A DNA stretch of 37,561 nucleotides, from the NCBI GenBank assembly GCA_025331125.1, contig JAOALB010000258.1, positions 1 through 37,561 on the forward strand, in the 5' to 3' direction. This DNA is from Mycogone perniciosa. Its lineage: Eukaryota > Ascomycota > Sordariomycetes > Hypocreales > Hypocreaceae. The notes below the pieces were generated by a model that worked only from the letters and a program-made list of their open reading frames with translations, was not told the DNA's origin and ran no database searches. Made by a program: the position numbers and the translations under genes. Below are positions 11,701 to 21,352 of this stretch, piece after piece (the stretch's first letter is position 1; each line of letters opens with the position of its first letter).

Positions 11701-12898
11701 AGCCGAGATAGAATGCTCCAGTGATGACGGCCAAGACGATAGTCAGGATGTCTGATAGAGCGATCTCACCGCCAACTAGAAAGCGAGAACCCATCCAAAA
11801 ACATAGGCCCGAGTTCATGTACACCAGACACATGAGGATGCCAAAGAGGGCGCCAATTCCCATCTTGGCGCGGAATCCCCAGCGACGTGCCTCCACGAGA
11901 TGAGCACTATACTTCTCCGCCATCTTATCTCTCGTCCCAAACGCGACAGCGTCTCTGATGGAACCGAGTACTTCCTCCGCAATGGAGCCACCGACAGCGT
12001 AAGCATCCAGCGCCCTCTTCTCCCAGACGGTCACCAGCATACTGCCGACACACATGATAATGACAATGGCCACAACGGTACTCAGGCAGATTAGGGTGAG
12101 TTTCCATGACTTGGAAAAGCCGATGAAGAGCGCCGTGATGAACGTGCTCGTTCCAGTCAGCACAAGACCAACCTTTTCCGATATCGCCGCCTGGATAAGA
12201 TTGAAATCCTTGCTGATACGTGTGGCCACCTCTCCTGCCCCGAGCTGATCGAAGAAGGCAATGTTCTGTCGCAGCATACACTTCAGGTGCTCCTCTTTTA
12301 CCCGCAGAGTGAGCTTCTCTCCAGTGTACACAAACAGCCACATAGAGATGTAGTTGAGGAAGAAGACCGCTATGGCGAGATAGACGTAGTCCAACACGTA
12401 GGATTGTATCCGCGAGCGGAAATCGCCCTCTAGGCTGGTATCCTTTACTGATTCGGAAGCGCTGCCGAAGATCAGGGCTAGCAAGGGGAAGCCGGTCCCT
12501 GAGGCGACGGCCAAGAGGCACGCGATGACGATGAGGACCTTGTCGAATGGGGAGGCATAGCGGTAGAGGTGTGTTAATCTGGCTTTTAATGGAGGGACAT
12601 CGATTTGATCTTGGAGGATGCTCCCTGAGGCGTCTGGGGGTAGGTGTTGTGTTAAATCTGTAGCTGGACTTGAGTGGCTGTTCTGTAACACTCCCCCATA
12701 GGAGTCGGCCTCATCAAAACTGTGTGTATTCAATTCGATGATGGAGTAACAGTCACCGCTCCTGCGGCCGTGATGCATGATTAGGCCGTTGTGTCTATCT
12801 TCAGAATGGCGTTTAGGCAGCAAGGGGACTTTTGGATTGTTGATTCTTTGATCTACAAGTGAAGTAGCACGGTTTTTTCTCGCTTCTGATAGTCGCAA
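8774..12898 (-). CDS. Full-size ABC-B (MDR/P-glycoprotein type) exporter
   Basis: Predicted exons 12898-9511, 9453-9183 and 9122-8774 sum to 4008 nt, a 1335-aa protein of normal length for a fungal ABC-B full transporter. Order is TMD1-NBD1-TMD2-NBD2. NBD1 has Walker A GASGSGKSS (about residue 479), signature LSGGQKQR (about 594) and Walker B VLLLDEATSA. NBD2 has Walker A GTSGSGKST, which forms only after removing the 57-bp intron 9454-9510; LSGGQKQR (about 1234); and ILLLDEATSALD. The second intron, 9123-9182, was chosen because it gives the family-typical LPERFNTEVGSRG. Family members pump hydrophobic compounds across the plasma membrane using ATP. Position at the cluster edge, divergent from the DUF7704 gene, suggests product export or self-protection; substrate unknown. 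The first intron's donor (GTTGTC) is weak and its retention keeps the frame. Confidence 0.93.
9454..9510 (-). other. 57-bp in-frame intron splitting the NBD2 Walker A codons
   Basis: Between GTSG and GKST the genomic frame carries 19 extra residues that no ABC P-loop tolerates. The interval begins GTTGTC, ends TTGTAG and contains a CTGAT branch-like site. Splicing leaves G+GT for the Gly codon. The length is a multiple of three and holds no stop, so an unspliced transcript would still be translated through. Confidence 0.8.
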
Positions 12899-13583
12899 AT
12901 GTAACTCATAACTCAGCGTGCTTCAAACAGCCATGGCAGGATTCGTTACGGCCAGCACAACTGGAAGTGGAAGGGTGTTCTCTGGAGACAAAGCTCGAAA
13001 GCTCTAGATTGAGCACTATAGAATGGCCCAGTCCATTTACTTCATGTAAGCCGGTCGATATGCAAATAATACGAGGAGGTCCATATCGCCGTGTGGCTCG
13101 TGCTTACTGTGGCTCAAGAACGGTCCAAATGAAGTTAACCGTACTCCGTACTCCGTAATATAGTCTAAGAAGGAGAAAGCCAGGGATGGAGAGGCAGAGG
13201 GGGGTGTAGGGGGGTGGGTTCTAGCTGACTGTCCTGATCAGCTATACGACACACTCCCTCCTAGTCGGGATGCTAACCCGGGTTGTGGGAACGCCTCAAA
13301 ATGCGCCCGCTTTGTAACGGTCAGTTATGTCCTCCTAGGAACAGTAGTTAGCGGTTTGCTCTTTCGGAACAATTCCAAAATAAAACTCTCAATACTGGAG
13401 CATGCAGGGACAAAAAAAACCCGGAATTATCACGGCCACCCCTCATACTTACGAGTATATCTCAGGTGTTTTTCTTCACCCCCTTGTGGGGTTACATTAG
13501 GATCGACTTGGGTCCTCAACATCATCTCATTTTCCATCTGCATGAGAATACACGCGTTCCGTAACGCGTAACCTCTTTGCATC
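12899..13583. promoter_or_regulatory. Divergent intergenic region, ABC exporter / DUF7704 gene
   Basis: 685 bp between two divergent starts, so it should hold both promoters. A doubled TACTCCGTACTCCGTA micro-repeat sits at about 13142-13157. An inverted pair CGG-N9-CCG is at 13266-13280 (core CGGGATGCTAACCCG), a spacing some Zn2Cys6 regulators bind. No regulator of that type is visible in the window, so the site is only a candidate. Confidence 0.4.
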
Positions 13584-14112
13584 ATGTCGACAATTTTGCC
13601 CCCTTTCCTGAACTTCGTGTTCAGCATCTTTGAACCAATCTCCATGTAAGTTTCCGCTGCCTCGCTGCAAGGTGCGACCAACCTGACACCTCCAAAGCCT
13701 TGCTGGGGCGGCGTACGCATTCCTGTACACGGAGCATTTTGTGTCGCAGCAGCTCGGCCCAACGACTATCACAGAGACTCTCAGCCCGACCCAGTACCTC
13801 GTGGCCCATCAACTGGGAAATACATATGTACTTTTGATGTTCTTGGCCGTGGGCATTCTCCACGCAGCCACTGAGCCGGCTGTCGTGCGCAATTACCTCT
13901 TTTCGGTGATGCTGTGCGACTTTGGCCATGTGTTTGTCTGCTATCGGGCGATGGGGTACGATAAGTTTGTGGATGTGTGGAACTGGAATCCGTTGACTTG
14001 GGGCAACGTGGGCATTTCCATCTGTTACTTCTGTCTGCGCGCTTCGTACCTTATTGGTCTCTGGGTTCCTCCAAAAGTTGCTACTGTGCGGAAGACATCA
14101 AAACTCAACTGA
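13584..14112 (+). CDS. DUF7704-type small integral membrane protein
   Basis: Two exons, 13584-13645 and 13698-14112, give 158 aa, the usual size for this fungal family. The start ATG lies in CATCATGTCG. The 52-bp intron begins GTAAGT, has a CTGAC branch site and ends AAAG, and joining restores an Ile codon and the family-like N-terminus ending …EPIS-ILAGAAYAF. About four membrane spans are expected (near residues 8-30, 55-75, 82-100 and 118-140), and the conserved WNPLTWGNVG element precedes the last. The family's biochemical role is not established to my knowledge; members do occur near fungal secondary-metabolite genes. Here it sits between the exporter and the MBOAT acyltransferase (convergent, 232 bp apart). 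It could be a membrane enzyme or an accessory protein; I would not assign a reaction. Confidence 0.8.
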
Positions 14113-14344
14113 GGAGCGGCTTCGGAAGGTCCAGAATTTGAAGATAACAAGATGTAATGGGTAATACGTGAAGCGTAGAGTTCAAAATACACATTGCTCT
14201 ATTTACAATATAAAGTGGAACCATTCTGGAGCATCTACAATTCTGTCTATTTCTAGCACCCTGATGATATTTGGAGCCAAGGTTCAACTTAGTTTGATTT
14301 CTCTCCAACTAACTGTTCCCATCGCATGATGATGCGCATCAACA

Positions 14345-15632
14345 TCACGCGCGAACGTGCTTCTTGAAAAATCTCACAGGAAGTGTGAAATCCTGTTCTC
14401 TTCTCATCAACGGGAATTGCGCATATCCCGCTGACCAGAGGAGGAAAGCCGTCGTCCAAACGAAGCCCACCACGCGATGCCAGCATCGAGTGGGATGCGA
14501 CTTGTCACCAAGACCCCAAGCTTTCTGCACCAGTTCCTCGGTCAGCACCGCGACAGCCTGCATTGACGTCGCCGTAACTGCGCCGCTCTCCGCGTACGGA
14601 ATATCACTTATTGCATCGGCGTGCAGATGAATGAGGCCGGAGATCAAGAATGCAGCGTACAGCGAGCTAATCTTCATGAGAAGCTTCTGTTTTTTGGGAA
14701 TTTGTAGAACATTGAGGACCAGGAAGGACGCCGTCTGATGCAAGAGCCATCGGAAATCTTGGTGCCAGCATTCACTATAATGGCGCACAAGTGTTAGCAT
14801 GTTCCTTTGGTGTGATACATGGAACGAAGACTTACCCCCAGAATGCCCGGACAGTGTAGGATCTCCAAAAACTACCGAATCGAGGGCGACAATCCTTAAC
14901 ATCGTACAGTCCAAGACTAACCAAGAGCACAGAAAAGATGTCGTGTCCCATCGACTGAATCCAGTATCCGATGATCCACGCTCCAGCCATCTGCCCAATC
15001 CTGATGCCCGCATCGAGCATAGAAACCTCACCCCGCCATACTCGGTCAAAGAAGAATACCTTATCCGCACTAAAGGTATTCTGAGGATCGACCAGGACCT
15101 GGCTAGTGGCAAAGTCTATAATAAGGTAAAAGGCCGCAATTCGCAGAATCTTTATACACAGAAACCTGGTCCGCGACGGCACGTAAGTTGGATCATTGGA
15201 GTTAAAGTGTGGAATGTTCCGAACTTCAAGCGGGGTGCCGATTTTGCGCCTGTTGATCATGAGGTCAAAGGCGCCTCGCAGTGACAGCATGCTAGGGAAT
15301 GAGCCACTGGGGGAGGAGTAGCTGAGGCGAGCGTAATGGAAGAACTCCAGCACTAGCTGAACACCAAAGGCGGAGTCGATGTACATGTTCCATGCTGAGT
15401 TGGAACTTGCCAGATGCGAGGTTTGTGTGACGAATATTGCAGAAAGAATAGGGGGAAGAAATCTGAGGAAAGGATCGATCTTTGACCTCGATGCTTGACG
15501 AAGAAGTATGACCGTCGTTATGATCCCGACGTAGGGTAGTGGAAAAAATTTGGTCAGAGCCATAGTACTTGCTATGAAGAGGGTGGAACAAAACTTTGCG
15601 ACGACTCGACAGTTGGGATCGTGCTGTCTCAA
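14345..15632 (-). CDS. MBOAT / wax-synthase-like O-acyltransferase
   Basis: Exons 15632-14836 and 14774-14345 (61-bp intron, GTAAGT..TATAG) give 408 aa. A second ATG at 15563 would give 385 aa and may be the real start, since it opens directly into a hydrophobic segment. The protein is polytopic. After splicing it shows RAFWGECWHQDFRW, the FW…CWHQ…R motif of the wax-synthase domain, and FLISGLIHLHA with the presumed catalytic His near residue 313. Relatives such as the trichothecene acetyltransferase Tri7 and acetyltransferases of meroterpenoid and fusidane clusters put acetyl groups on hydroxyls of terpenoid scaffolds in the ER membrane. By context it should acylate a hydroxyl installed by one of the four P450s. 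Donor and acceptor cannot be read from sequence. Confidence 0.87.
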
Positions 15633-16769
15633 CTCGGCTGGATCAGATTCCTGTTGTCAGGTGGGCAAATCCAAGAGCAGGGCTGCGGGAGTGCTCCTCG
15701 GATACATACATCAACAGAATCGAGATAGCTAGACAAGGTAAGAAGCTCGGATGGCCGACGGGTAAGCTGAGGTGACTCTCAACTCGGATAAATGATGATA
15801 CTATCTCGCTCAACTCAGCCGTCCGAGGACATGTCAAGTGTGCGATAGCAAGTGGCTTGCTTCAACCCTTGGAATCCATGCCGTCGAGGTACTTGGAAGT
15901 ACAACCACGGGAATTTCGGCAACCGGAGGAAGATGAATTTCCGTATCCTCAGTACCCTGCATTTCACCTAAGACCGGAAAAGATTTTTGAATGGCGTTGA
16001 GGGTGTTCTAGGGTACCTACTACAGAACGTACACTCTGGAGCCTGAACGTTTGTCTAGCGTGTACGGAGTGCTTACAGGGATGATAATAGCCGGCCTAAA
16101 CGCCCGAGATCCTTTCTAATTGGGTTCAGCCCGTAACAAATTCGACTTAATAGTAGATATATCATCCGTAGAGCAGGGATAATTAAATACAAAACAGAGA
16201 TTTAGGGGTGCAATTAGTTATGTGCACGGGCTAGTACTGTTCAAATAGGAGAACTCTATAATAGCCAATTAATTTACTTATGATCCTGACATGATCGTGA
16301 CTATTCCCGAAGCATAATCACTAGAACGTGACCAGGCGTCACTGTATGCCGCAGACCCGAGTTCCCTACGACTCGTACGAGACTATAAGTGGATCAAGAT
16401 TGCCTGTCAGCTCTAGCCACGCTAGGGTGTTGGAAATGGGGCTGATAACTAGGTAATGTCAAAGTATGACTTATCTCGGCAACAAGCGCATGTATGTCGG
16501 TCGACGTTACTGCACCCCCCCCTTGTTGGGTTCCATACAGACGGGTCATGTTCATATCGAAATTTAGCCCCACGGTAATACGCTGTCCGAAGACATATTC
16601 CTTCGCAAGATAGTATGTACAGTGGGAGATGAAGCCATTCGTAAAAGACTCGTTAATCTGATTCATCGTGCTGCCTTGAGTTGGATAAAACCATCCGTTA
16701 GAAAGATCCGTCCGTCACGAACTACCTGTACTTCATTTGTTTGTTTGCCTCGGCCACACTCCTGTCAAA
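15633..16769. promoter_or_regulatory. 1.1-kb divergent intergenic region, acyltransferase / P450-1
   Basis: Contains the 5' flanks of both divergent genes. The stretch 16130-16290 is AT-rich, and one TACGGAGT micro-repeat lies at 16063-16070. A 90-codon minus-strand frame at 16394-16666 opens with ATG, but I see no family signature and no splice partner, so I treat it as non-coding. Nothing else is recognised. Confidence 0.4.
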
Positions 16770-18329
16770 ATGATATTGTCCTTGCTCTCTTCACTCTTTG
16801 GGCTTTCCCAACATCCGTTCCTGTCACTGGCAGCCTGGACAGTTTCACTTTGGATACTCTGGTATTTCTGGACATTCCTCCTCCGCCCGCAGCTTAATCC
16901 ACACGAGCCGCAAATTTACCCATATTGGATTCCATTCGTTGGCCACCTCCGCAGCTTTGTACAAGATGCAGGGACTCTTGTCAAAAAAGCCGAGAGCCAC
17001 TTTGGTAATCGGGAGCTGTTTGGTCTACATATCGCAGGCCAGAAGTTATACGTCATCACATCGGCCAAGGCAACCAATGACTTCTACCGAAATACGACTG
17101 CCTTGAACTTTACGGCTTTCCAGCTTGATACGCTCAAGCAGTTCGGCATGTCCGCTGCTGGCTGCAAACTCATGAGTAAATCCATTAACGGGCGGACCAA
17201 CGGACGTGACCGAATCAACATTGATTTGATCGTGGACGTCCACCACCGCAACCTCCATTCTAATATTACTCTTGTTCAGATTGCCAGGCCAATGGTTGAA
17301 TACATATCAAATGCAATTCATCAGGAAACGCTGCCTAAGGAGTGCATCAGGTTCCCGGGGCTCAAGGCGGACGGGAAAATTGTTTCGTTATACACGCTTT
17401 GCGAGGAGGTCATTCTTCGAGCCAACATTACTGGGTTTTGGGGCCAAGATCTATTAGACATTGCGCCAGACCTCGTCTCCACGACTAGCACTCTAGACAG
17501 ACGCTTCCACAATCTCCTGCTTCGCATGCCGCGCATGCTAGAGCCAGAGGTATACAACCTACGGGACAAGGTCCTTGACTACTTCAACCGCTACATGGAC
17601 ATCCCAGTGGCATCTCGCGCTTTCGTGTCGCCCTTGATCAAGGAGCTCGAGCAAACTAGCCGTGACCTGGGTCTGAGTCAGCCAGATATTGCCGTCTATC
17701 ATCTCGCCTGGCTCCTGGCCTCAAACAACAACATCCACGCCGCCTGCTTCTGGGTCCTGGTGCACCTGGCTCAGTCGCCCGATCTCGCGAACAAAATCCG
17801 CGAGGAGACGAAGGAGTTTGTAAGCAGCAACTTCGGCGACGTCGAGGCCATCAAAGACCAGTTTCCCAATCTCATGGCCCTGTGGCAGGAGGTTCTACGC
17901 TTCTATGGTGGGCCGCATACATCAGGCCGCCACGTACGGGAAGACACTGTCTTTGCGGGCAAGACTTTACCACGTGGAGCGACACTTCTGGTGGCAACTT
18001 CGACGCTGCACAGGGACAAAGCTGTCTGGGGCCCGGATGCTGACCAGTTTGTGTCTGAGCGATTTCTCCGGGCCCCGCATCTGGCCAAGGAGGCAAATTA
18101 TCGTCCCTTCGGCGGAGGTGTGTCATACTGCTCCGGACGGAATCTTGCGTTTATTGAAATGGCCACGGTGGTGGCGTGTTTGTTGGACCGATTTGATATG
18201 CGTCCTGTACCGGGCGTCAGGGAAGCGTTTCCTCAGCCGTTCAAGGCTGCACCGCTTTTAGGAATCATGCATGTTGTGGAGGGCGACGATAGGTTCGTCA
18301 TGTTAGTGCCCAGGTTAGAAACTCGGTGA
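16770..18329 (+). CDS. Cytochrome P450, CYP7/CYP8-like (P450-1)
   Basis: One uninterrupted 519-aa frame starting at the ATG in TCAAAATGAT; the frame is open upstream but without an earlier ATG. An N-terminal hydrophobic anchor (about residues 5-35) precedes a proline-rich hinge. The K-helix motif EVLR lies near residue 374. The heme loop is FGGGVSYCSGR with the axial Cys near 453. The I-helix reads ASNNNIHAACFW near 320, so the usual (A/G)GxxT oxygen-activating Thr is replaced by Asn, as in CYP8A1 and CYP7A1. Family knowledge suggests an ER-bound monooxygenase, or an isomerase-like P450, acting on a sterol- or lipid-like substrate. It lacks introns while its two cousins in the cluster have two each, so it is not a recent duplicate of them. 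Substrate unknown. Confidence 0.92.
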   Translation: MILSLLSSLFGLSQHPFLSLAAWTVSLWILWYFWTFLLRPQLNPHEPQIYPYWIPFVGHLRSFVQDAGTLVKKAESHFGNRELFGLHIAGQKLYVITSAKATNDFYRNTTALNFTAFQLDTLKQFGMSAAGCKLMSKSINGRTNGRDRINIDLIVDVHHRNLHSNITLVQIARPMVEYISNAIHQETLPKECIRFPGLKADGKIVSLYTLCEEVILRANITGFWGQDLLDIAPDLVSTTSTLDRRFHNLLLRMPRMLEPEVYNLRDKVLDYFNRYMDIPVASRAFVSPLIKELEQTSRDLGLSQPDIAVYHLAWLLASNNNIHAACFWVLVHLAQSPDLANKIREETKEFVSSNFGDVEAIKDQFPNLMALWQEVLRFYGGPHTSGRHVREDTVFAGKTLPRGATLLVATSTLHRDKAVWGPDADQFVSERFLRAPHLAKEANYRPFGGGVSYCSGRNLAFIEMATVVACLLDRFDMRPVPGVREAFPQPFKAAPLLGIMHVVEGDDRFVMLVPRLETR

Positions 18330-19054
18330 TGACGAGGGTACGAAGTTAGGCTAGAAATATCAAACGTCTTCATTCTTACACTACGTTATCCAGGTAACAG
18401 TTTAGACTAGCCTAGTAACTACAGCCTTGTATTTTAGGGAAGTATTCCTACAGTTCATGGCTTTAACGTGCGATCGTAATACACTCGACCCATGTGGATA
18501 ATCTCCTCCTAGTCAGACAGAAACTTTGATAAGCGTCAGCAATTCCAGAAAAGGCAAGGATATCCTGGGCTAGGATGGGTTATACGAGCAATGGCTGGCT
18601 TGTGGCACGGATTGCGGCCGCACAATGTACTTTAAGCTGACGCATCATCGAACCCAGAAACTAATGTTGGTACTGTTCAACCCGTGTCATCAATTTGACA
18701 GGATTACATGGTTTCAGAAACCTCTGCAGCCACTGGCGGGGGAGGGATGTGCATTAATGAGTGCGCGGAAATACCCTTGTTAGTGCTGAGGTCGTGGCAA
18801 ATACGTAGCCATGTCGTGGGTTTCGTGGCAGTGTTGTACTCCGTAATTCTCGCGATAATTGGGATTAACGCCCTTTGATCCTCCGTACTCGGTTCGCGAA
18901 TTATTCTCCGTATTGTCCCACGTATCATCCGAAAGACGCTGTGTAAGTGCTTTGGCATTCGATGGCCCTCCCAGCACAGGAAAGCTAGCATCGTCCGGCC
19001 CCCCTCTCCCTACTTTCCAAATGCACCCACAGCAACACTCAGTACACTGACACC
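18330..19054 (+). promoter_or_regulatory. Intergenic region upstream of the DUF2156 gene
   Basis: 725 bp between tandem plus-strand genes. It should contain the P450-1 terminator and the DUF2156 promoter. CTCCGTA-type micro-repeats occur at about 18837-18846, 18881-18890 and 18905-18911. Minus-strand frames here show no family signal. No RNA gene is recognised. Confidence 0.35.
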
Positions 19055-20401
19055 ATGCCGGATATTTCTGATGATACAACAAACTTGACCATCTCCCAGA
19101 CTGTGGGCAGTGATTTGCTTCAGCAGTTGTGCATTCAACTGACATCCAGCTGCGACGTCGAACACTCAACATTATCCCATGAAAATAAGTCCCTCACACC
19201 AAAGGACCCTGCAAAACCCTCTCCATGGCACAATTATAGACCCGCGCCCTCTACGGGACTCAGCAAAGGCTCTCTCAACAGCCAACACATCACCTTGGAC
19301 TGTTTTTCTCAAACAAGGGCTGTCAACGCCCTCGTTGAACAATACGGTCGCGCATCGCACATGTTCATCCGCGACAAAGGCGCCAACTTCTTTGTGGGCT
19401 GCAACGGCAACGCAGCGCTCTGTTTCAAAGTCAAGGCCAAAGTCGCCATCATCTTGGGCGATCCACTATGCGCGCCCGACTTGTACATGGCTGTCGTGGA
19501 CGAGTTCGCACTCTACCGCCGGAAGCAAGGCTGGGACATTCTTATCCAGGCTGTTGGCGATGAGTTTGCACGACAAGCGCGTGAACGTAATTGGCCAACC
19601 CTTTGTGCGGTCCGCGAACGCGTCCTGAACCCGCTTACGAACCCCGTTATCCATTGCATGGCTGGGAAGAGCGGCAGACGCATGTTGGTGCAGAACCGGT
19701 GGCTCCTCCACGCGGAAAAGGGTGGAATATCGCTGCGGGTATACAGTCCCAGCACCGAGAGAAATTTCGAGCTGGAGCAGGAGCTCACTGGTGTTTATGA
19801 CGCGTGGAGACACAAGCGTAATACCTCTGGTGTGCTCCAGCTTCACTCAGCTACATACGACATAATGGCATTCCCACAGCTGGGCCTATTTATTTACACT
19901 GTGGACCAAAATGGCGCTGTAAATGGAGTAGCAGCTCTTCGAAGATTGGCATCAGGCGGCTATCACATTGACCCCTTTGTGAACGCGCCGGGTTCTCACA
20001 AATGCATCCCGGATTTGCTCATCTTTGGCGCCATGTCCCTGCTGAATGCCATGGGCGTTGGCTACTTGAGCCTAGGAGAGGAGATCATGACTTCAAATGG
20101 AGAGAGCTTTGGGTTCTCAGAGAAACTACAGGAGAGACGGCGCGCTGCAAGTCGCTGGGTTCTTGAGAGACTGCCTCCAAGGGACAAGTCTCTTTTCAAC
20201 GACAAGTACAAACCCGACCCACGGCTGGAGTCCAAGTTGCATTCCGTCTTTCCTTCTGGAGAACCTGGGCTGAGGCATTCGATGGCCATGATGCAATTTT
20301 CCAATATTAATATTTGGTCGATACTCCTGGCGGAGTTTTGGAAATGGGTATGTAGCTTGTTTTTTTGGTTCAAAACACTGCCTGCAAAAGAGAACGAGTA
20401 A
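19055..20401 (+). CDS. Stand-alone DUF2156 (LPG-synthase C-terminal-like) aminoacyl-tRNA transferase
   Basis: A single-exon 448-aa protein; the start ATG has a strong CACCATG context. About residues 85-400 form a DUF2156 domain, the GNAT-like aminoacyl transferase fold of bacterial MprF. Visible landmarks are a KGANFFVG strand, ILGDPLCAP near 134, the central RERVLNPL region and SLGEEIMTSNGESFGFSEKL near 345. No aminoacyl-tRNA synthetase domain is fused, unlike ErdS, and MprF-type membrane helices are absent. A hydrophobic C-terminal segment near 425-443 could attach it to membranes. Characterised fungal relatives move Asp (ErdS) or Gly (ErgS) from charged tRNA onto the 3-beta-hydroxyl of ergosterol. 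Lying among four P450s, it more likely aminoacylates a pathway product than bulk membrane sterol; that is inference. It could instead be a relocated housekeeping copy. Confidence 0.88.
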   Translation: MPDISDDTTNLTISQTVGSDLLQQLCIQLTSSCDVEHSTLSHENKSLTPKDPAKPSPWHNYRPAPSTGLSKGSLNSQHITLDCFSQTRAVNALVEQYGRASHMFIRDKGANFFVGCNGNAALCFKVKAKVAIILGDPLCAPDLYMAVVDEFALYRRKQGWDILIQAVGDEFARQARERNWPTLCAVRERVLNPLTNPVIHCMAGKSGRRMLVQNRWLLHAEKGGISLRVYSPSTERNFELEQELTGVYDAWRHKRNTSGVLQLHSATYDIMAFPQLGLFIYTVDQNGAVNGVAALRRLASGGYHIDPFVNAPGSHKCIPDLLIFGAMSLLNAMGVGYLSLGEEIMTSNGESFGFSEKLQERRRAASRWVLERLPPRDKSLFNDKYKPDPRLESKLHSVFPSGEPGLRHSMAMMQFSNINIWSILLAEFWKWVCSLFFWFKTLPAKENE

Positions 20402-20506
20402 ATTGTAATGGATAGAAATATGATAGATGGAATTACAAAATTACATTCACAAAAATTGTGTGCATATGAAGACAGGGTTTGACAAATTGAATTTCGAACT
20501 TGGACG

Positions 20507-21352
20507 TCAACTGAATGATTGAGGAGACAATGCCTTGACACCCTCCAGCAAACCAGGGTCATAGAAAAGGAATCCGGTATAAGTAATCACAATCATAATC
20601 GCATCAAGCCCAATGAAATACCCTTCGTGGGTCGATAGATGCCCCGCAAACCCTTCGGCGAGCTGCACAGTTCGGTAAATGCACCGTACATACACAGCCA
20701 ATACGCCAAAGACTGTAGCTGTGACGAACGCGTCATTCCTAAGCATACGGTATCCTCTGGATTTGACGAGAAAGTATGCAAAGCAAGCGATGAATGCCGT
20801 CATCGATGCACACTGAAAGACCAAGCCTCCCACAACAATATGGACCCCAGTCCACGGATTACCTCCCTCGCTATTGATCTCGCTGGTAGCGATGCCGGCG
20901 CCCGCAGCCTGAACAAGCAGACTCACAATGTCGCTGGTCAAGAAGATGCGCATGTACCATTTTGGCTTGATCAAAGAAAACTCATCACCAGAGAGCTTGA
21001 TGAAAATGCCGAGGTAGAGGTATAAAGTGGCAGCCAGGAAGACGGGCGCAATCACAAGTGATATCTCTTGCGTCGGGAACGCCTGCGAGTTGTAAGGACA
21101 TCGTGACGACCAGGTCCGCCCGATCCAGCCGATGAGCTCGCCGACCGCGCATATGGTGAGGAGGTAGCTGGGCCACACTCTATGTCTGATGCTGCGATAG
21201 AGGTTGAGGGCCGTGAAGCCTAGGAATAGGATGCTGAAGACAATGCCGGCTGCTAGGCTTGGTGTGTAGCCGTAGGGCGACGCTATGCCCGGAACAAGAG
21301 CGTGACAATCTTCAAGGAGACTATCGGGAATGGCTCGCTTCGATAACGACAT
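20507..21352 (-). CDS. RTA1-like seven-helix membrane protein
   Basis: A single-exon 281-aa protein with an ATG at 21352-21350. The N-terminus (…SPYGYTPSLAAG) is followed by seven hydrophobic segments, with family landmarks ELIGWIGR, a polar turn before RIFLTSDIVSLLVQAAGAG, and GLDAIMIV…YDP near the end. RTA1/RTM1/RSB1 proteins are lipid-translocating exporter-like proteins of the fungal plasma membrane. RTA1 itself was named for resistance to 7-aminocholesterol, and RSB1 handles sphingoid bases. The gene converges on the DUF2156 gene with 105 bp between stops and is divergent from P450-2. A self-protection or membrane-lipid role in the cluster is a reasonable inference but unproven. Confidence 0.9.
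   Translation of the reverse strand: MSLSKRAIPDSLLEDCHALVPGIASPYGYTPSLAAGIVFSILFLGFTALNLYRSIRHRVWPSYLLTICAVGELIGWIGRTWSSRCPYNSQAFPTQEISLVIAPVFLAATLYLYLGIFIKLSGDEFSLIKPKWYMRIFLTSDIVSLLVQAAGAGIATSEINSEGGNPWTGVHIVVGGLVFQCASMTAFIACFAYFLVKSRGYRMLRNDAFVTATVFGVLAVYVRCIYRTVQLAEGFAGHLSTHEGYFIGLDAIMIVITYTGFLFYDPGLLEGVKALSPQSFS

Noticed and set aside
9179..12898. ABC transporter ending at 9179 as a truncated protein
   Set aside because: A 60-bp intron at 9123-9182 joins it to a second frame that carries the NBD2 signature and Walker B motifs.
13266..13280. CGG-N9-CCG as a firm Zn2Cys6 operator
   Set aside because: Only one clear instance was seen and no matching regulator gene is in the window; kept only as a note in the promoter entry.
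13741..14112. DUF7704 gene starting at GTG 13741
   Set aside because: Eukaryotic genes seldom start with GTG, and a spliced ATG exon at 13584-13645 restores the full family N-terminus.
16394..16666. 90-codon minus-strand frame opening with ATG between the acyltransferase and P450-1
   Set aside because: No family motif, no splice partner, and it lies in the divergent promoter region; probably a chance frame.
16737..16769. Extended N-terminus of P450-1 upstream of 16770
   Set aside because: The extension has no ATG; ATG 16770 opens directly into the membrane anchor with a good context.
19055..20401. Reading the DUF2156 protein as an ErdS-type synthetase fusion or full MprF
   Set aside because: No aspartyl-tRNA synthetase domain and no multi-helix flippase domain is encoded in or next to the frame.
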